Positions 44,043 to 52,767 of a DNA stretch of 64,000 bases are shown here, piece after piece. The notes below the pieces were generated by a model. The model had not been told where the DNA came from. It saw only the letters and a list, made by a program, of their open reading frames with translations, and searched no databases. The DNA is from an uncultured Clostridia bacterium (GTDB lineage: Bacteria > Bacillota > Clostridia > Oscillospirales > Acutalibacteraceae): positions 48,513 through 112,512 of the forward strand of contig CALYBJ010000001.1 in the NCBI GenBank assembly GCA_944412445.1, given 5' to 3'. How positions within the stretch are numbered: the first letter of the stretch is position 1; each line of letters opens with the position of its first letter. The position numbers and the translations under genes are program-made.

Positions 44043-45464
44043 TTATAATGGGCAAATTACACTTTCGCTTTCGGCGCCCCAGGAATCAACGGCGGTAATT
44101 ACAACATATTCTGCGTTTTCGGGAAGATTCTTGGGAAGCCTCAGCTCGGCGGTTTCCGACATATTTTCAAGTCCTAATACAAAATCGCTGAAATACAGCA
44201 CTTCCGATATTAGTTCTTCATCGTTTATATTTTCGCCGTCATAGTCGCACTGCGCAAATTTAAGTAAATTATGATTTTTATCTTGAAATTCCAGCTTGTA
44301 GGAGTGAACGAAATCGTCGTCCCAGGCGGCTTTAAAGGAAATCATCTTCTGAGTTTTTCCGTTTATATCCGTAATTTCCGAAACCACAGGCTTAATATCG
44401 CTGTCCAGTACGGGAGCTTTATTTGAATCTGCGCGTTTATCTGTATATTTGCCCAGGCTTTCCTCGCTTCCGAAAGGCGCGGAAATTACCCATGGATTTT
44501 TAAGCTGTTCTCCGGTGTTGGCTTCAAGCCTCTGTACTGTGACCTGATTTTCCTCAATCTCCATATAAAGACACCCGGGCAGAACATCGGCAAGACTGTT
44601 TCCGTAAGCGTCTTTGGGAATACTTCCGTTGAATTTACCGCTTTCAAGCTCAATGTAATCAAGGCTTTGGGTTGTAAACGCCGTAAAGCTTCCCTGCCAT
44701 ATAGAGCGCTCGTCTATAAGAGAGTAGTGAGAATGTCCCGAAATCGAAATAACCTGACTGTAATCCTTTAAAATATCGGTGATATCCTTGTTTCCCCATT
44801 CGTCGGAGCCGTAAGCCGTGTTTTCCGGGTTAATATGAGTTATTACGAAAATCGGCTTGAACGGGTCGTCGGCAACAGCGGAATCCAGCTGTTCCTTGAC
44901 CCATTCCCTGTCGGAATAGGATTTGTCGTAAGAGCCGTCCGAAGAGCTCATGCAAATAAAATGATAACCGTTAATTACCTTATGGCTGAAAGGATATTCT
45001 CCCGTATATTCCGTAAATCTTTTCTGAAGCTTTGCAGGTGTCGCTATTTCAAAGGAGCTGAAAAAGCTGTTAAGCCAGTAGTCGTGGTTTCCCATTATAA
45101 ACAGGGGAACAGGCTGAGAGGAGCCTGACATTACGCCGTCGTAAATTTCTTTAAAGGAGCTCCAGGCTTTTTTCGTGGAAAGATCGGTAAAATCTCCCGC
45201 GATAATAAGAGCGTCCATTCCTTTGTCTTTCAGCATTGTAAGAGTTTTTTCAAAGGATTCGTACTGATGAGAGGTTTTGCTGTCCGAGTCGGGAAGCTGT
45301 AAATCGCTTATAACGGCGACTTTAAGAGGTTCTCCGTTTGTATCAATATTGTAGGTTTTCGTTTCGTCGGTTGTTTTTGCGTAACCCAAATGAAATCCCA
45401 AAAGACTTCCTGCAACTCCCACTGCCGCCACAGCGGCAATTATGGCTTTCACGTATTTTTTCAT
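44043..45464 (-). CDS. Membrane-anchored metallophosphoesterase
   Basis: 473 aa. N-terminal membrane anchor (VKAIIAAVAAVGVAGSLLGFHLG), then calcineurin-like domain with ISDLQLPD (His of D-x-H replaced by Gln), IAGDFTDLS, IMGNHDYW intact, VITHINPE and ISGHSHYSL. The C-terminal ~150 residues form a beta domain with an EDxW-like CPL end, perhaps Ig-like. GAGGCTTAATGTC precedes the start. Own promoter at 45503. Substrate unknown. Confidence 0.82.
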   Translation of the reverse strand: MKKYVKAIIAAVAAVGVAGSLLGFHLGYAKTTDETKTYNIDTNGEPLKVAVISDLQLPDSDSKTSHQYESFEKTLTMLKDKGMDALIIAGDFTDLSTKKAWSSFKEIYDGVMSGSSQPVPLFIMGNHDYWLNSFFSSFEIATPAKLQKRFTEYTGEYPFSHKVINGYHFICMSSSDGSYDKSYSDREWVKEQLDSAVADDPFKPIFVITHINPENTAYGSDEWGNKDITDILKDYSQVISISGHSHYSLIDERSIWQGSFTAFTTQSLDYIELESGKFNGSIPKDAYGNSLADVLPGCLYMEIEENQVTVQRLEANTGEQLKNPWVISAPFGSEESLGKYTDKRADSNKAPVLDSDIKPVVSEITDINGKTQKMISFKAAWDDDFVHSYKLEFQDKNHNLLKFAQCDYDGENINDEELISEVLYFSDFVLGLENMSETAELRLPKNLPENAEYVVITAVDSWGAESESVICPL

Positions 45465-45502
45465 GACATTAAGCCTCCGTTGACAATAAATATTTTATAT
45501 GC

Positions 45503-45531
45503 AGTATACAAAAATATTTTATGTATGTCAA
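45503..45531 (-). promoter_or_regulatory. Promoter for membrane-anchored phosphoesterase
   Basis: Minus-strand TTGACA (45526-45531) and TATACT (45503-45508), spacer 17. Confidence 0.75.
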
Positions 45532-45623
45532 CAAAATAACAACATTCTGCTCAAAAATTATTATGTTATTAAATTTTTCTTAACATATTAAAGCTTCAGC
45601 AGAATTTTTCCAGAGAAAAGCTG

Positions 45624-46733
45624 TTATTTAATTATAAGCCACAGCCCGGTGTTAAAAGCAAGAAAAACAATATTCAGCACCGTAAAAACAATAAGATATT
45701 TTAAAGTGTTTACTTTTTCTTTTGCAATAAATTTAAAGGAAATAAGGCTTGCCATTGACGCGATAAGAGTGCCCAGGCCCCCGATATTTACGCCTATCAT
45801 CAAATCCGAGGCGTTTTTCGTAAAGCCGGAAAGGAGAATTGCGGCGGGAACATTTGAAAATACCTGACTTGAAACAATACCTGTTATGACCTCGTTGCCG
45901 CTGACAAGCTTTTCCAAAAAGGAGCTTACAGCCGAAATGTTCCCCAGATTTCCTATAAAAACAAATAAAAACACAAAGGTGAAAAGCAGGCTGTAATCAA
46001 TCTTTTTAAAGGTTTTTCTGTCAGCCGCGGCAAAGGCAGCCGCTGTAACAGCTAAAGTCACATAGTAAGGAACAACTCTGAAAACCGTTAAAAGCGCAAG
46101 AACAAAAAGCACCGAATAAAGAGCAATTTTTCTTTTGTCAAAGTCATAGCTTTCCGTTTTATCCGAATATGCCGCAACAGTCTCTTTTTTAATAAACAGA
46201 ACGCTGACTGCGGTTAACGCCAGAGAAAGCAATCCGTAAGGAAGAATCGAAAGGAAAAACTCCTTAATCTCCATTTGAAAAGAGGAAAAAAGGTAAAGAT
46301 TCTGGGGGTTTCCGACGGGAGTCATCATGCTTCCTAAATTTGCGGCGATGGTTTCCATGACGATTACCGGAATCAAAAGCTTTTCTTTTTGTGACATTTT
46401 AAGGGTAACTATGGAAAAAGGCACAAAAGTAATAAGGGCAACATCGTTTGTAATAATCATTGAGAAAAAAAAGCAGAGCATAAAAAGAGTAAAGCTCAGC
46501 TGTCTTGTATTTTTAACACGAGACAGCAGCTTTTCCCCTAAGAAGCCGAAAATGCCCATGGATTTGAAGCCTGAGGTTACAGCCATAAGGCAGAACAGAA
46601 GAGAAAGTGTTCTGAAGTCGATATAGTCTAAATAATCGCCGCAGGGCGGTACGAAAAAGGCGGAAACAGCCGCCAGAATGAAAGAAACCGTAAGGACGGC
46701 TTCGGATTTTAAAAAGCTTTTAACTTTATTCAT
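45624..46733 (-). CDS. SLC13/ArsB-type anion permease
   Basis: 369 aa with about ten to eleven helices. Ion-transporter superfamily pattern: ITNDVALITFVPFSIVTL and NLGSMMTPVGNPQNLYLF in the first half, mirrored by SQVFSNVPAAILLSGF and GVNIGGLGTLIASMASLISFKF in the second, the two hairpin loops carrying the substrate. Shorter than most family members (~420). Start at 46733 after GAGG; the longer frame to 46862 is a hydrophobic artefact. Divergent from uxaB-uxaA; could carry organic or inorganic anions, no direct link shown. Confidence 0.85.
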   Translation of the reverse strand: MNKVKSFLKSEAVLTVSFILAAVSAFFVPPCGDYLDYIDFRTLSLLFCLMAVTSGFKSMGIFGFLGEKLLSRVKNTRQLSFTLFMLCFFFSMIITNDVALITFVPFSIVTLKMSQKEKLLIPVIVMETIAANLGSMMTPVGNPQNLYLFSSFQMEIKEFFLSILPYGLLSLALTAVSVLFIKKETVAAYSDKTESYDFDKRKIALYSVLFVLALLTVFRVVPYYVTLAVTAAAFAAADRKTFKKIDYSLLFTFVFLFVFIGNLGNISAVSSFLEKLVSGNEVITGIVSSQVFSNVPAAILLSGFTKNASDLMIGVNIGGLGTLIASMASLISFKFIAKEKVNTLKYLIVFTVLNIVFLAFNTGLWLIIK

Positions 46734-46820
46734 AAGAAAGCCTCGTAAATAAAAATATTGCCGAAATATTATAACAAAAAATAAAAAGGCTGGCAATAAA
46801 AAAACATAACAATAATATCG

Positions 46821-46849
46821 TTGAAAAAAAAATACAAAGATGATAAAAT
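46821..46849 (+). promoter_or_regulatory. Promoter for uxaB-uxaA
   Basis: TTGAAA (46821-46826), TAAAAT (46844-46849), spacer 17. Confidence 0.65.
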
Positions 46850-46892
46850 AAATAAAAAACATATAAAAGGGAAAATAAGGGAGACTGCTTAA

Positions 46893-48218
46893 ATGAGCGA
46901 AACGGTGATACAGTTCGGAAGCGGCAATTTTTTAAGAGGCTTTTTTGATGATTTTTTAAATATTCTGAACGAAAAGGGGCTGTATGACGGCAAGGCGGTA
47001 ATCGTACAGCCTACCGCCTCGGAAACATATAAAAAAATAAACAGTCAGAACGGCGTATACAATCTGTATTTAAGAGGAATAGAAAAGGGCAGAGAGGTTT
47101 CGGTACACAGGAAAATAACCTCCGTAACCGGGGCTATAAGTCCTTACGCTGATTTTGACGGCTTTTTAAAGCTTTCGGAAAATCCCGATTTCAGGTTTAT
47201 TGTGTCGAACACCACGGAAGCCGGAATTAAGTACGATGAAAACGATAAATTTTCGGACAGGCCTCAGAATTCATTTCCCGGAAAGCTTACCAGATTTTTA
47301 TATGAAAGGTATAAAAACAAACTTAACGGCTTTGTTATATTGTCCTGCGAGCTTATCGACAACAACGGAAAAGAGCTTGAAAGCTGCGTTTTAAAATATG
47401 CGGAAAGCTGGGATTTAGGCGAGGGCTTTATAAGCTTTGTAAAAAACGAAAACATCTTCTGCAATACCCTTGTTGACAGAATAGTAACTGGCTATCCTAA
47501 ATATGAAGCAGAGGAAATCATTAAAAGCCTCGGATACGAGGACAGGCTTATTGACACGGGGGAGATATATCATCTCTGGGTTATAGAGGGGGATTTTGAA
47601 AAAGAGCTGCCCTTAAAAGCCGCAGGATTAAATGTTATTTGGACTGACGATGTTTCGCCTTATAAAAAGAGGAAGGTGCGCGTTTTAAACGGGTGCCATA
47701 CTTCCATGGTATTTCCGGGACTTCTTTCCGGAATAGAAACGGTAGGGGAATGTTTAAATGACGGGCTTATGCGCCGGTATATCGAAAAATGTCTTTTCGG
47801 CTGTATACTGCCTGTTCTGGGGGACAATAAGGAAAACAGGGAGTTTGCTTCCGACGTGCTGGACAGATTCTCGAATCCATATATAAAGCATCAGCTTAAA
47901 TCCATAGCGTTAAATTCCGTCAGCAAATATACGGCAAGAGTTTTGCCGACGGTAAAGGATTATTTTAATCTGCATAAAACCTGTCCGAAAACATTGGTAT
48001 TTGCTTTAGCGGCGCTTATTGAATACTATAAAAAGGGGGAGCCTCAGGACGGGGAATACGCCTTGGACTTTATAAAAAATAATGATACGCCTGAAATTCT
48101 TAAGAACAGCCGCCTTTGGGGAGAGGATATTTCTTTTCTGGAAAAAGAAACAGCCGAATGTTTAACTCATATCCGAAATGACGGAATAAGGGAAGGTATA
48201 AAATGGGCAGTATCCTGA
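46893..48218 (+). CDS. uxaB: Tagaturonate reductase (altronate oxidoreductase)
   Basis: 441 aa, mannitol dehydrogenase-like family. NAD-binding start VIQFGSGNFLRGFF, FIVSNTTEAGI, LSCELIDNNG, NTLVDRIVTGYP, KVRVLNGCHTSMVFPG (catalytic Lys/Asn/His region) and ALNSVSKYTARVLPTVKDY. Converts D-tagaturonate to D-altronate in galacturonate breakdown. Overlaps uxaA by 16 bases. uxaC and the KDG kinase/aldolase are not in the window. Confidence 0.92.
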   Translation: MSETVIQFGSGNFLRGFFDDFLNILNEKGLYDGKAVIVQPTASETYKKINSQNGVYNLYLRGIEKGREVSVHRKITSVTGAISPYADFDGFLKLSENPDFRFIVSNTTEAGIKYDENDKFSDRPQNSFPGKLTRFLYERYKNKLNGFVILSCELIDNNGKELESCVLKYAESWDLGEGFISFVKNENIFCNTLVDRIVTGYPKYEAEEIIKSLGYEDRLIDTGEIYHLWVIEGDFEKELPLKAAGLNVIWTDDVSPYKKRKVRVLNGCHTSMVFPGLLSGIETVGECLNDGLMRRYIEKCLFGCILPVLGDNKENREFASDVLDRFSNPYIKHQLKSIALNSVSKYTARVLPTVKDYFNLHKTCPKTLVFALAALIEYYKKGEPQDGEYALDFIKNNDTPEILKNSRLWGEDISFLEKETAECLTHIRNDGIREGIKWAVS

Positions 48219-49582
48219 TAAATGAGAAAGACAATGTGGAGGTGTCCCTTGAAAACGGACACAAGTACGCTTTAAGAGATATAAAAAAAGGCGAAAAAGT
48301 AATTAAATACGGCTTTCCCATAGGCATTGCCTCGGAGGACATAAAAAAAGGGGAGCATGTGCACAGCCATAATTTAAAAACAGCGCTTTCGGGAATCGAA
48401 AATTATACATATAATTATAAGGAGCCGATTTTTAAGAAAAACCAACCGGTTAAAATCAGTGCTTATGTAAGAAAAAACGGAGACATCGGCATCAGAAACG
48501 ATATATGGATAATCAATACGGTAGGGTGCGTAAACAATACCGCAAGGCGAATCAGCGAGAAAACGGGAGCTTTTTATTTTCCTCATCCCTACGGCTGCAG
48601 TCAGCTGGGGGACGACCATTTAAGAACACAAAAGATTTTAAAAGGACTTGTAAAGCATCCCAACGCCGGAGGAGTGCTTGTGCTTGGTCTGGGCTGTGAA
48701 AACAACAATATACGGGAGCTTAAAAAAGTTTTAGGGGATTATGATGAAGACAGGGTAAAATTTTTAAACGCTCAGGACCGGGATGACGAAGAAGCGGAAG
48801 GAATAAGAATTGCAAAGGAGCTTCAAAGGCAGACTCAGAAGGACAAAAGAGAAGAAGTATCGGCAGAAAAGCTTAAAATCGGGCTTAAATGCGGAGGAAG
48901 CGACGGTTTATCTGGAATTACGGCAAATCCTCTTGTAGGAAGAATAAGCGATAAAATAATATCCATGGGCGGAACGGCAGTGCTGACGGAGGTTCCGGAA
49001 ATGTTCGGAGCGGAGCAGATACTTATGGACAGATGCGTAAATGAGGAAGTGTTCCGAAAAACGGTAAAGCTTATAAACGGTTTCAAAAAATATTTTATAA
49101 GCTATAATCAGCCTGTAAGCGAAAATCCTTCTCCCGGAAACAAAGAGGGCGGCATTACAACTCTTGAGGAAAAGTCCTTAGGATGCGTTCAAAAGGGCGG
49201 TACGGCGGCTGTTTCCGATGTGCTTGATTACGGAGATATAATCAAAACCTCCGGGCTTAATCTGCTTAACGGACCGGGAAACGATATATGCGCCGTTACG
49301 AATTTAACGGCGGCAGGCTGTCATCTTATACTTTTTACCACAGGCAGAGGAACGCCGCTGGGAGCGCCTGTTCCCACAGTTAAAATATCGACAAATACAG
49401 CATTGGCAAAAAGAAAGCCGGGCTGGATAGATTTTGACGGAGAAAAATTTTTGAAAAACAGGGAAAAGGCGGCGGACGGGCTTTTTTCTCTTATAATTGA
49501 AACAGCTTCGGGAAAAGAATGTAAAAACGAAGAAAACGGATACAGGGAAATAGCAATATTTAAGGACGGGGTAACCCTGTAA
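48203..49582 (+). CDS. uxaA: Altronate dehydratase
   Basis: 459 aa. N-terminal SAF domain (~1-85: ALRDIKKGEKVIKYGFPIGIASEDIKKGEHVHSHN), then the UxaA catalytic domain with NTVGCVNNTARRI, FPHPYGCSQLGDDH, GLGCENNNI, KCGGSDGLSGITANP and the C-terminal CHLILFTTGRGTPLG. Dehydrates D-altronate to 2-keto-3-deoxygluconate. Full length for the fused UxaA; Cys residues likely bind iron. Start inside the uxaB end. Confidence 0.94.
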   Translation: MGSILINEKDNVEVSLENGHKYALRDIKKGEKVIKYGFPIGIASEDIKKGEHVHSHNLKTALSGIENYTYNYKEPIFKKNQPVKISAYVRKNGDIGIRNDIWIINTVGCVNNTARRISEKTGAFYFPHPYGCSQLGDDHLRTQKILKGLVKHPNAGGVLVLGLGCENNNIRELKKVLGDYDEDRVKFLNAQDRDDEEAEGIRIAKELQRQTQKDKREEVSAEKLKIGLKCGGSDGLSGITANPLVGRISDKIISMGGTAVLTEVPEMFGAEQILMDRCVNEEVFRKTVKLINGFKKYFISYNQPVSENPSPGNKEGGITTLEEKSLGCVQKGGTAAVSDVLDYGDIIKTSGLNLLNGPGNDICAVTNLTAAGCHLILFTTGRGTPLGAPVPTVKISTNTALAKRKPGWIDFDGEKFLKNREKAADGLFSLIIETASGKECKNEENGYREIAIFKDGVTL

Positions 49583-49589
49583 AGAAAAG

Positions 49590-49619
49590 CGAGCCGTATT
49601 TTTTTCGGCTTGTTTTTTT
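49590..49619 (+). terminator. Terminator after uxaA
   Basis: CGAGCCG / CGGCTTG stem, TTTTTTT follows. Confidence 0.75.
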
Positions 49620-49685
49620 AAATATATGGAAAATGCAAAAGAACAGTGCTATAATAAAATAAGCTTGCAGTAAGGAGTCTTGTTA

Positions 49686-51056
49686 ATGGATAACAAATAT
49701 GAGGAGAGACTGGGCACCGACAAAATGCTGCCTCTTATTATCAGAATGTCGCTTCCTGCGGTAGCGGCGCAGTTTGTAAATCTTCTTTACAGCATAGTAG
49801 ACAGGATTTATATAGGACATATCCCTGAAATCGGAACGGACGCACTTGCGGGAATAGGAGTTACATCATCAATAATTCTTTTAATATCGGCGTTCGCCCA
49901 GTTTGTTGCGGGAGGGGGAGCGCCTCTGGCTTCAATAGCTCTGGGAACGGGAAACAGAGAGAGGGCAGGAAAAATATTAGGAAACGGCTTTGTGCTTCTT
50001 ATTATATTCGCAGCCGTAACCTCCGCCGTATCCTATATTTTTATGGAGCCTCTGCTTTATGTAACAGGCGCATCGGAAAAGACAATAGGCTACGCCACGG
50101 AATATTTAACCTTTTATCTTACGGGAACGCTTTTTGTTCAGCTGGCGACGGGGCTTAACACCTTCTTAAACGCCCAGGGCAGACCGGGCATGGCGATGCT
50201 TTCCGTTTTGATAGGCGCCGTTCTTAATATCGCCCTTGACCCTCTTTTTATATTTGCCTTTGATATGGGAGTAAAGGGAGCGGCTGTTGCCACGGTAATT
50301 TCACAGTTTTTCAGCGCGCTGTTTGTGGTAGGCTTTCTTGTTTCAAAGCAGGCGTCTTTAAGGCTTGTGAAAGAATATATGCGGCTTGACAAAAAAATAC
50401 TTAAAACAATTTTTTCTCTGGGCATTTCTCCCTTTATAATGGGAAGCACGGAAAGCATAATAGGCTTTGTGTTAAACGGAATGTTAAAGGGTTTCGGAGA
50501 TATTTATGTAAGCGCATTAACGGTAATGCAGAGCGCCATGCAGATTGTAGGCGTGCCTTTAAGCGGATTTTCTCATGGCTTTATTCCGGTAATAAGCTAC
50601 AATTACGGACATAAGGACACAAAGCGCGTTAAAGAGGGCTTTAAAATCGTCGTGGTTATTATGACAGTGTTTAATTTTCTGCTGTTTCTGCTTATTATAC
50701 TTTTTCCGTCCTTTGTGGCGTCTTTGTTTACCAAAGACGAGGCGCTTATAAGCGTAACCGCTCAGTATATGCCTATATTCCTTTTGGGAATGACGATTTT
50801 CGGACTTCAGAGAACGTGTCAGAATATGTTTGTGGCGCTGGGTCAGGCAAAAGTGTCGCTGTTTATAGCGCTTTTAAGAAAGATTATCCTTCTTGTGCCT
50901 CTTGCCATGCTCCTGCCGAAAGTTATGGGAGTTACGGGAGTTTACGCCGGCGAAGCCATAGCCGACGCCACTGCGGCAATATGCTGTACCGTAATATTTG
51001 CCTTTAAGTTTCCGAAAATACTCAAAAGCGCCGAATATAAAGAAAAAGAAGCGTAA
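49686..51056 (+). CDS. MATE-family efflux transporter
   Basis: 456 aa, twelve helices in two sixfold repeats. MPLIIRMSLPAVAAQFVNLLYSIVDRIYIGH near the start and GAVLNIALDPLFIFAFDMGVKGAAVATVISQ are typical of the DinF/NorM branch. Start at ATG 49686 after AAGGAG rather than TTG 49680. Exports cations or drugs with Na+ or H+. A promoter-like TATAAT lies ~35 bases upstream. Confidence 0.93.
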   Translation: MDNKYEERLGTDKMLPLIIRMSLPAVAAQFVNLLYSIVDRIYIGHIPEIGTDALAGIGVTSSIILLISAFAQFVAGGGAPLASIALGTGNRERAGKILGNGFVLLIIFAAVTSAVSYIFMEPLLYVTGASEKTIGYATEYLTFYLTGTLFVQLATGLNTFLNAQGRPGMAMLSVLIGAVLNIALDPLFIFAFDMGVKGAAVATVISQFFSALFVVGFLVSKQASLRLVKEYMRLDKKILKTIFSLGISPFIMGSTESIIGFVLNGMLKGFGDIYVSALTVMQSAMQIVGVPLSGFSHGFIPVISYNYGHKDTKRVKEGFKIVVVIMTVFNFLLFLLIILFPSFVASLFTKDEALISVTAQYMPIFLLGMTIFGLQRTCQNMFVALGQAKVSLFIALLRKIILLVPLAMLLPKVMGVTGVYAGEAIADATAAICCTVIFAFKFPKILKSAEYKEKEA

Positions 51057-51070
51057 AGAGCGTTATAATC

Positions 51071-51107
51071 TTGACAATCAATAAGCGCTGTGTTATACTT
51101 ATAACAC
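51071..51107 (+). promoter_or_regulatory. SCIFF promoter with overlapping perfect palindrome
   Basis: TTGACA (51071-51076) and TATACT (51094-51099), spacer 17. An 8-bp perfect inverted repeat GTGTTATA-CT-TATAACAC (51090-51107) covers the -10, a good candidate operator. Confidence 0.75.
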
Positions 51108-51155
51108 ATGACGCCGTGAGTTTTTACGGTAAAAAATGAATTGGAGATATGTATC

Positions 51156-51305
51156 ATGGAAAGAATCAAAACTCTTGATACACGCAATCTTTGCGAAAGC
51201 GCAAAGAACGGCGGCTGCGGTGAATGCCAGACTTCTTGTCAGTCAGCCTGCAAAACAAGCTGCGGCATCGCTAATCAGCAGTGTGAACACAAGAGCGACG
51301 ACTGA
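51156..51305 (+). CDS. scfA: SCIFF ribosomally made peptide precursor
   Basis: 49 aa: MERIKTLDTRNLCESAKN then GGCGECQTSCQSACKTSC and a short C-terminal tail. This is the 'six Cys in forty-five' peptide conserved across Clostridia; the Cys-rich core CGECQTSCQSACKTSC is nearly invariant in the family. There is one further Cys in the leader part (position 13) and one near the end (43). The radical-SAM maturase downstream forms Cys-Thr thioether links. GGAGA site 7 bases before ATG. A hairpin follows, so the peptide is likely made in excess over the maturase. Confidence 0.95.
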   Translation: MERIKTLDTRNLCESAKNGGCGECQTSCQSACKTSCGIANQQCEHKSDD

Positions 51306-51321
51306 TAGGTCGTGCCATAAG

Positions 51322-51350
51322 AAATGCCGCTTTATGCGGCATTTTCTTAT
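51322..51350 (+). terminator. Attenuating terminator between SCIFF peptide and maturase
   Basis: AAATGCCGC-TTTAT-GCGGCATTT, then TCTTATTTTT; would give partial read-through into scfB. Confidence 0.85.
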
Positions 51351-51382
51351 TTTTAAGCAAAAAAGTGAAACGGAGAATAGAT

Positions 51383-52762
51383 ATGGTTCATCAGTATAAA
51401 TTAAACGGTTATAATATAGTTCTTGACACCTGTTCCGGCTCGGTTCATGTAGTAGACGATGTTGCCTACGATATAATTGAAATGTATAAAAAATCAGAGG
51501 AAAATGAAATAACTGATTTTATTCTTAATAAATATAAGGACAGGGAAGACGTAACGGCGCAGGACGTCAGGGACTGCATTGAGGATGTAAAAAGCCTTGA
51601 AAAGGCGGGAAAGCTTTATACTCCCGATACATTTGAGCCTATGGCTGATAAATTCAAGGAGAAAAGCGGAAATGTTGTAAAGGCACTGTGCCTTCATGTT
51701 GCTCATACCTGCAATCTTAACTGCGCTTACTGCTTTGCCAGTCAGGGCAAGTACCACGGAGAAAGAGGACTTATGTCCCTTGATGTGGGAAAGAGAGCCA
51801 TTGATTTCCTTATTGAAAATTCAGGCAGCAGAACAAATCTTGAGGTTGACTTTTTCGGCGGCGAGCCTCTTATGAACTGGGAGGTTGTAAAGGATATTGT
51901 CAGATATGCAAGATCGGTTGAAAAGGCTGCCAATAAAAATTTCCGCTTTACGCTTACCACAAACGGAATGTTAATAGACGACGACGTTATAGATTTTACC
52001 AACAGGGAGATGCACAACGTTGTATTAAGTCTTGACGGCAGAAAGGAAATCCACGACAGGGTAAGAGTTGACTATAACGGCTGCGGAAGCTTTGACAGAA
52101 TCGTTCCCAAGTTCCGGAAGCTTGTAAAGGCGAGAGGCGACAGAGAATATTATATGAGGGGCACGTTTACCCACGCTAATCCCGATTTTACCGAGGATTT
52201 AAAGGTAATGCTTGATTTGGGCTTCAACAGACTCAGCATGGAGCCGGTTGTGTGCGCACCCGATGATGAAGCAGCCCTTACAAAAGAGGATCTGCCGGTG
52301 GTTCTGAAGCAGTATGAGCTTTTGGCTGAAGATATGCTGGAAAAGGAAAAACAGGGCAAAGGGTATATTTTTTATCATTATATGATTGAATTAAAGGGCG
52401 GACCCTGTATTTATAAAAGAATTTCCGGCTGCGGCTCCGGAACGGAATATATGGCAGTAACACCATGGGGGGATCTGTACCCATGCCATCAGTTTGTAGG
52501 AGAAGAAAAATATAAGCTGGGCAATATATGGGACGGCGTTACAAACGAGAGCGTGCGAAACGAATTCAGAAGCTGCAACGTATACGCAAGGCCGGAATGT
52601 AAGGACTGCTGGGCGAAGCTTTACTGCTCCGGAGGCTGCGCCGCAAACGCATATCACGCCACAGGATCAATAAAGGGTATATATGAATACGGCTGTGAGC
52701 TTTTCAGAAAAAGAATGGAATGTGCCATAATGCTTCAGGCGGCAAAGGAAACGGAAAAGTAA
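51383..52762 (+). CDS. scfB: SCIFF radical SAM maturase (thioether-forming)
   Basis: 459 aa. N-terminal peptide-recognition part starting MVHQYKLNGYNIVLDTCSGS, then radical SAM CNLNCAYCFASQG (CxxxCxxC), FFGGEPLMNW, and a SPASM domain with Cys ligands in CIYKRISGCGSG, CHQF and CWAKLYCSGGCAANAYH. Family: CteB/ScfB, which forms thioethers on SCIFF. ATG 51383 follows CGGAG; a GTG at 51365 upstream lacks a site. Immediately upstream partner peptide confirms the role. Confidence 0.95.
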   Translation: MVHQYKLNGYNIVLDTCSGSVHVVDDVAYDIIEMYKKSEENEITDFILNKYKDREDVTAQDVRDCIEDVKSLEKAGKLYTPDTFEPMADKFKEKSGNVVKALCLHVAHTCNLNCAYCFASQGKYHGERGLMSLDVGKRAIDFLIENSGSRTNLEVDFFGGEPLMNWEVVKDIVRYARSVEKAANKNFRFTLTTNGMLIDDDVIDFTNREMHNVVLSLDGRKEIHDRVRVDYNGCGSFDRIVPKFRKLVKARGDREYYMRGTFTHANPDFTEDLKVMLDLGFNRLSMEPVVCAPDDEAALTKEDLPVVLKQYELLAEDMLEKEKQGKGYIFYHYMIELKGGPCIYKRISGCGSGTEYMAVTPWGDLYPCHQFVGEEKYKLGNIWDGVTNESVRNEFRSCNVYARPECKDCWAKLYCSGGCAANAYHATGSIKGIYEYGCELFRKRMECAIMLQAAKETEK

Positions 52763-52767
52763 TAACG

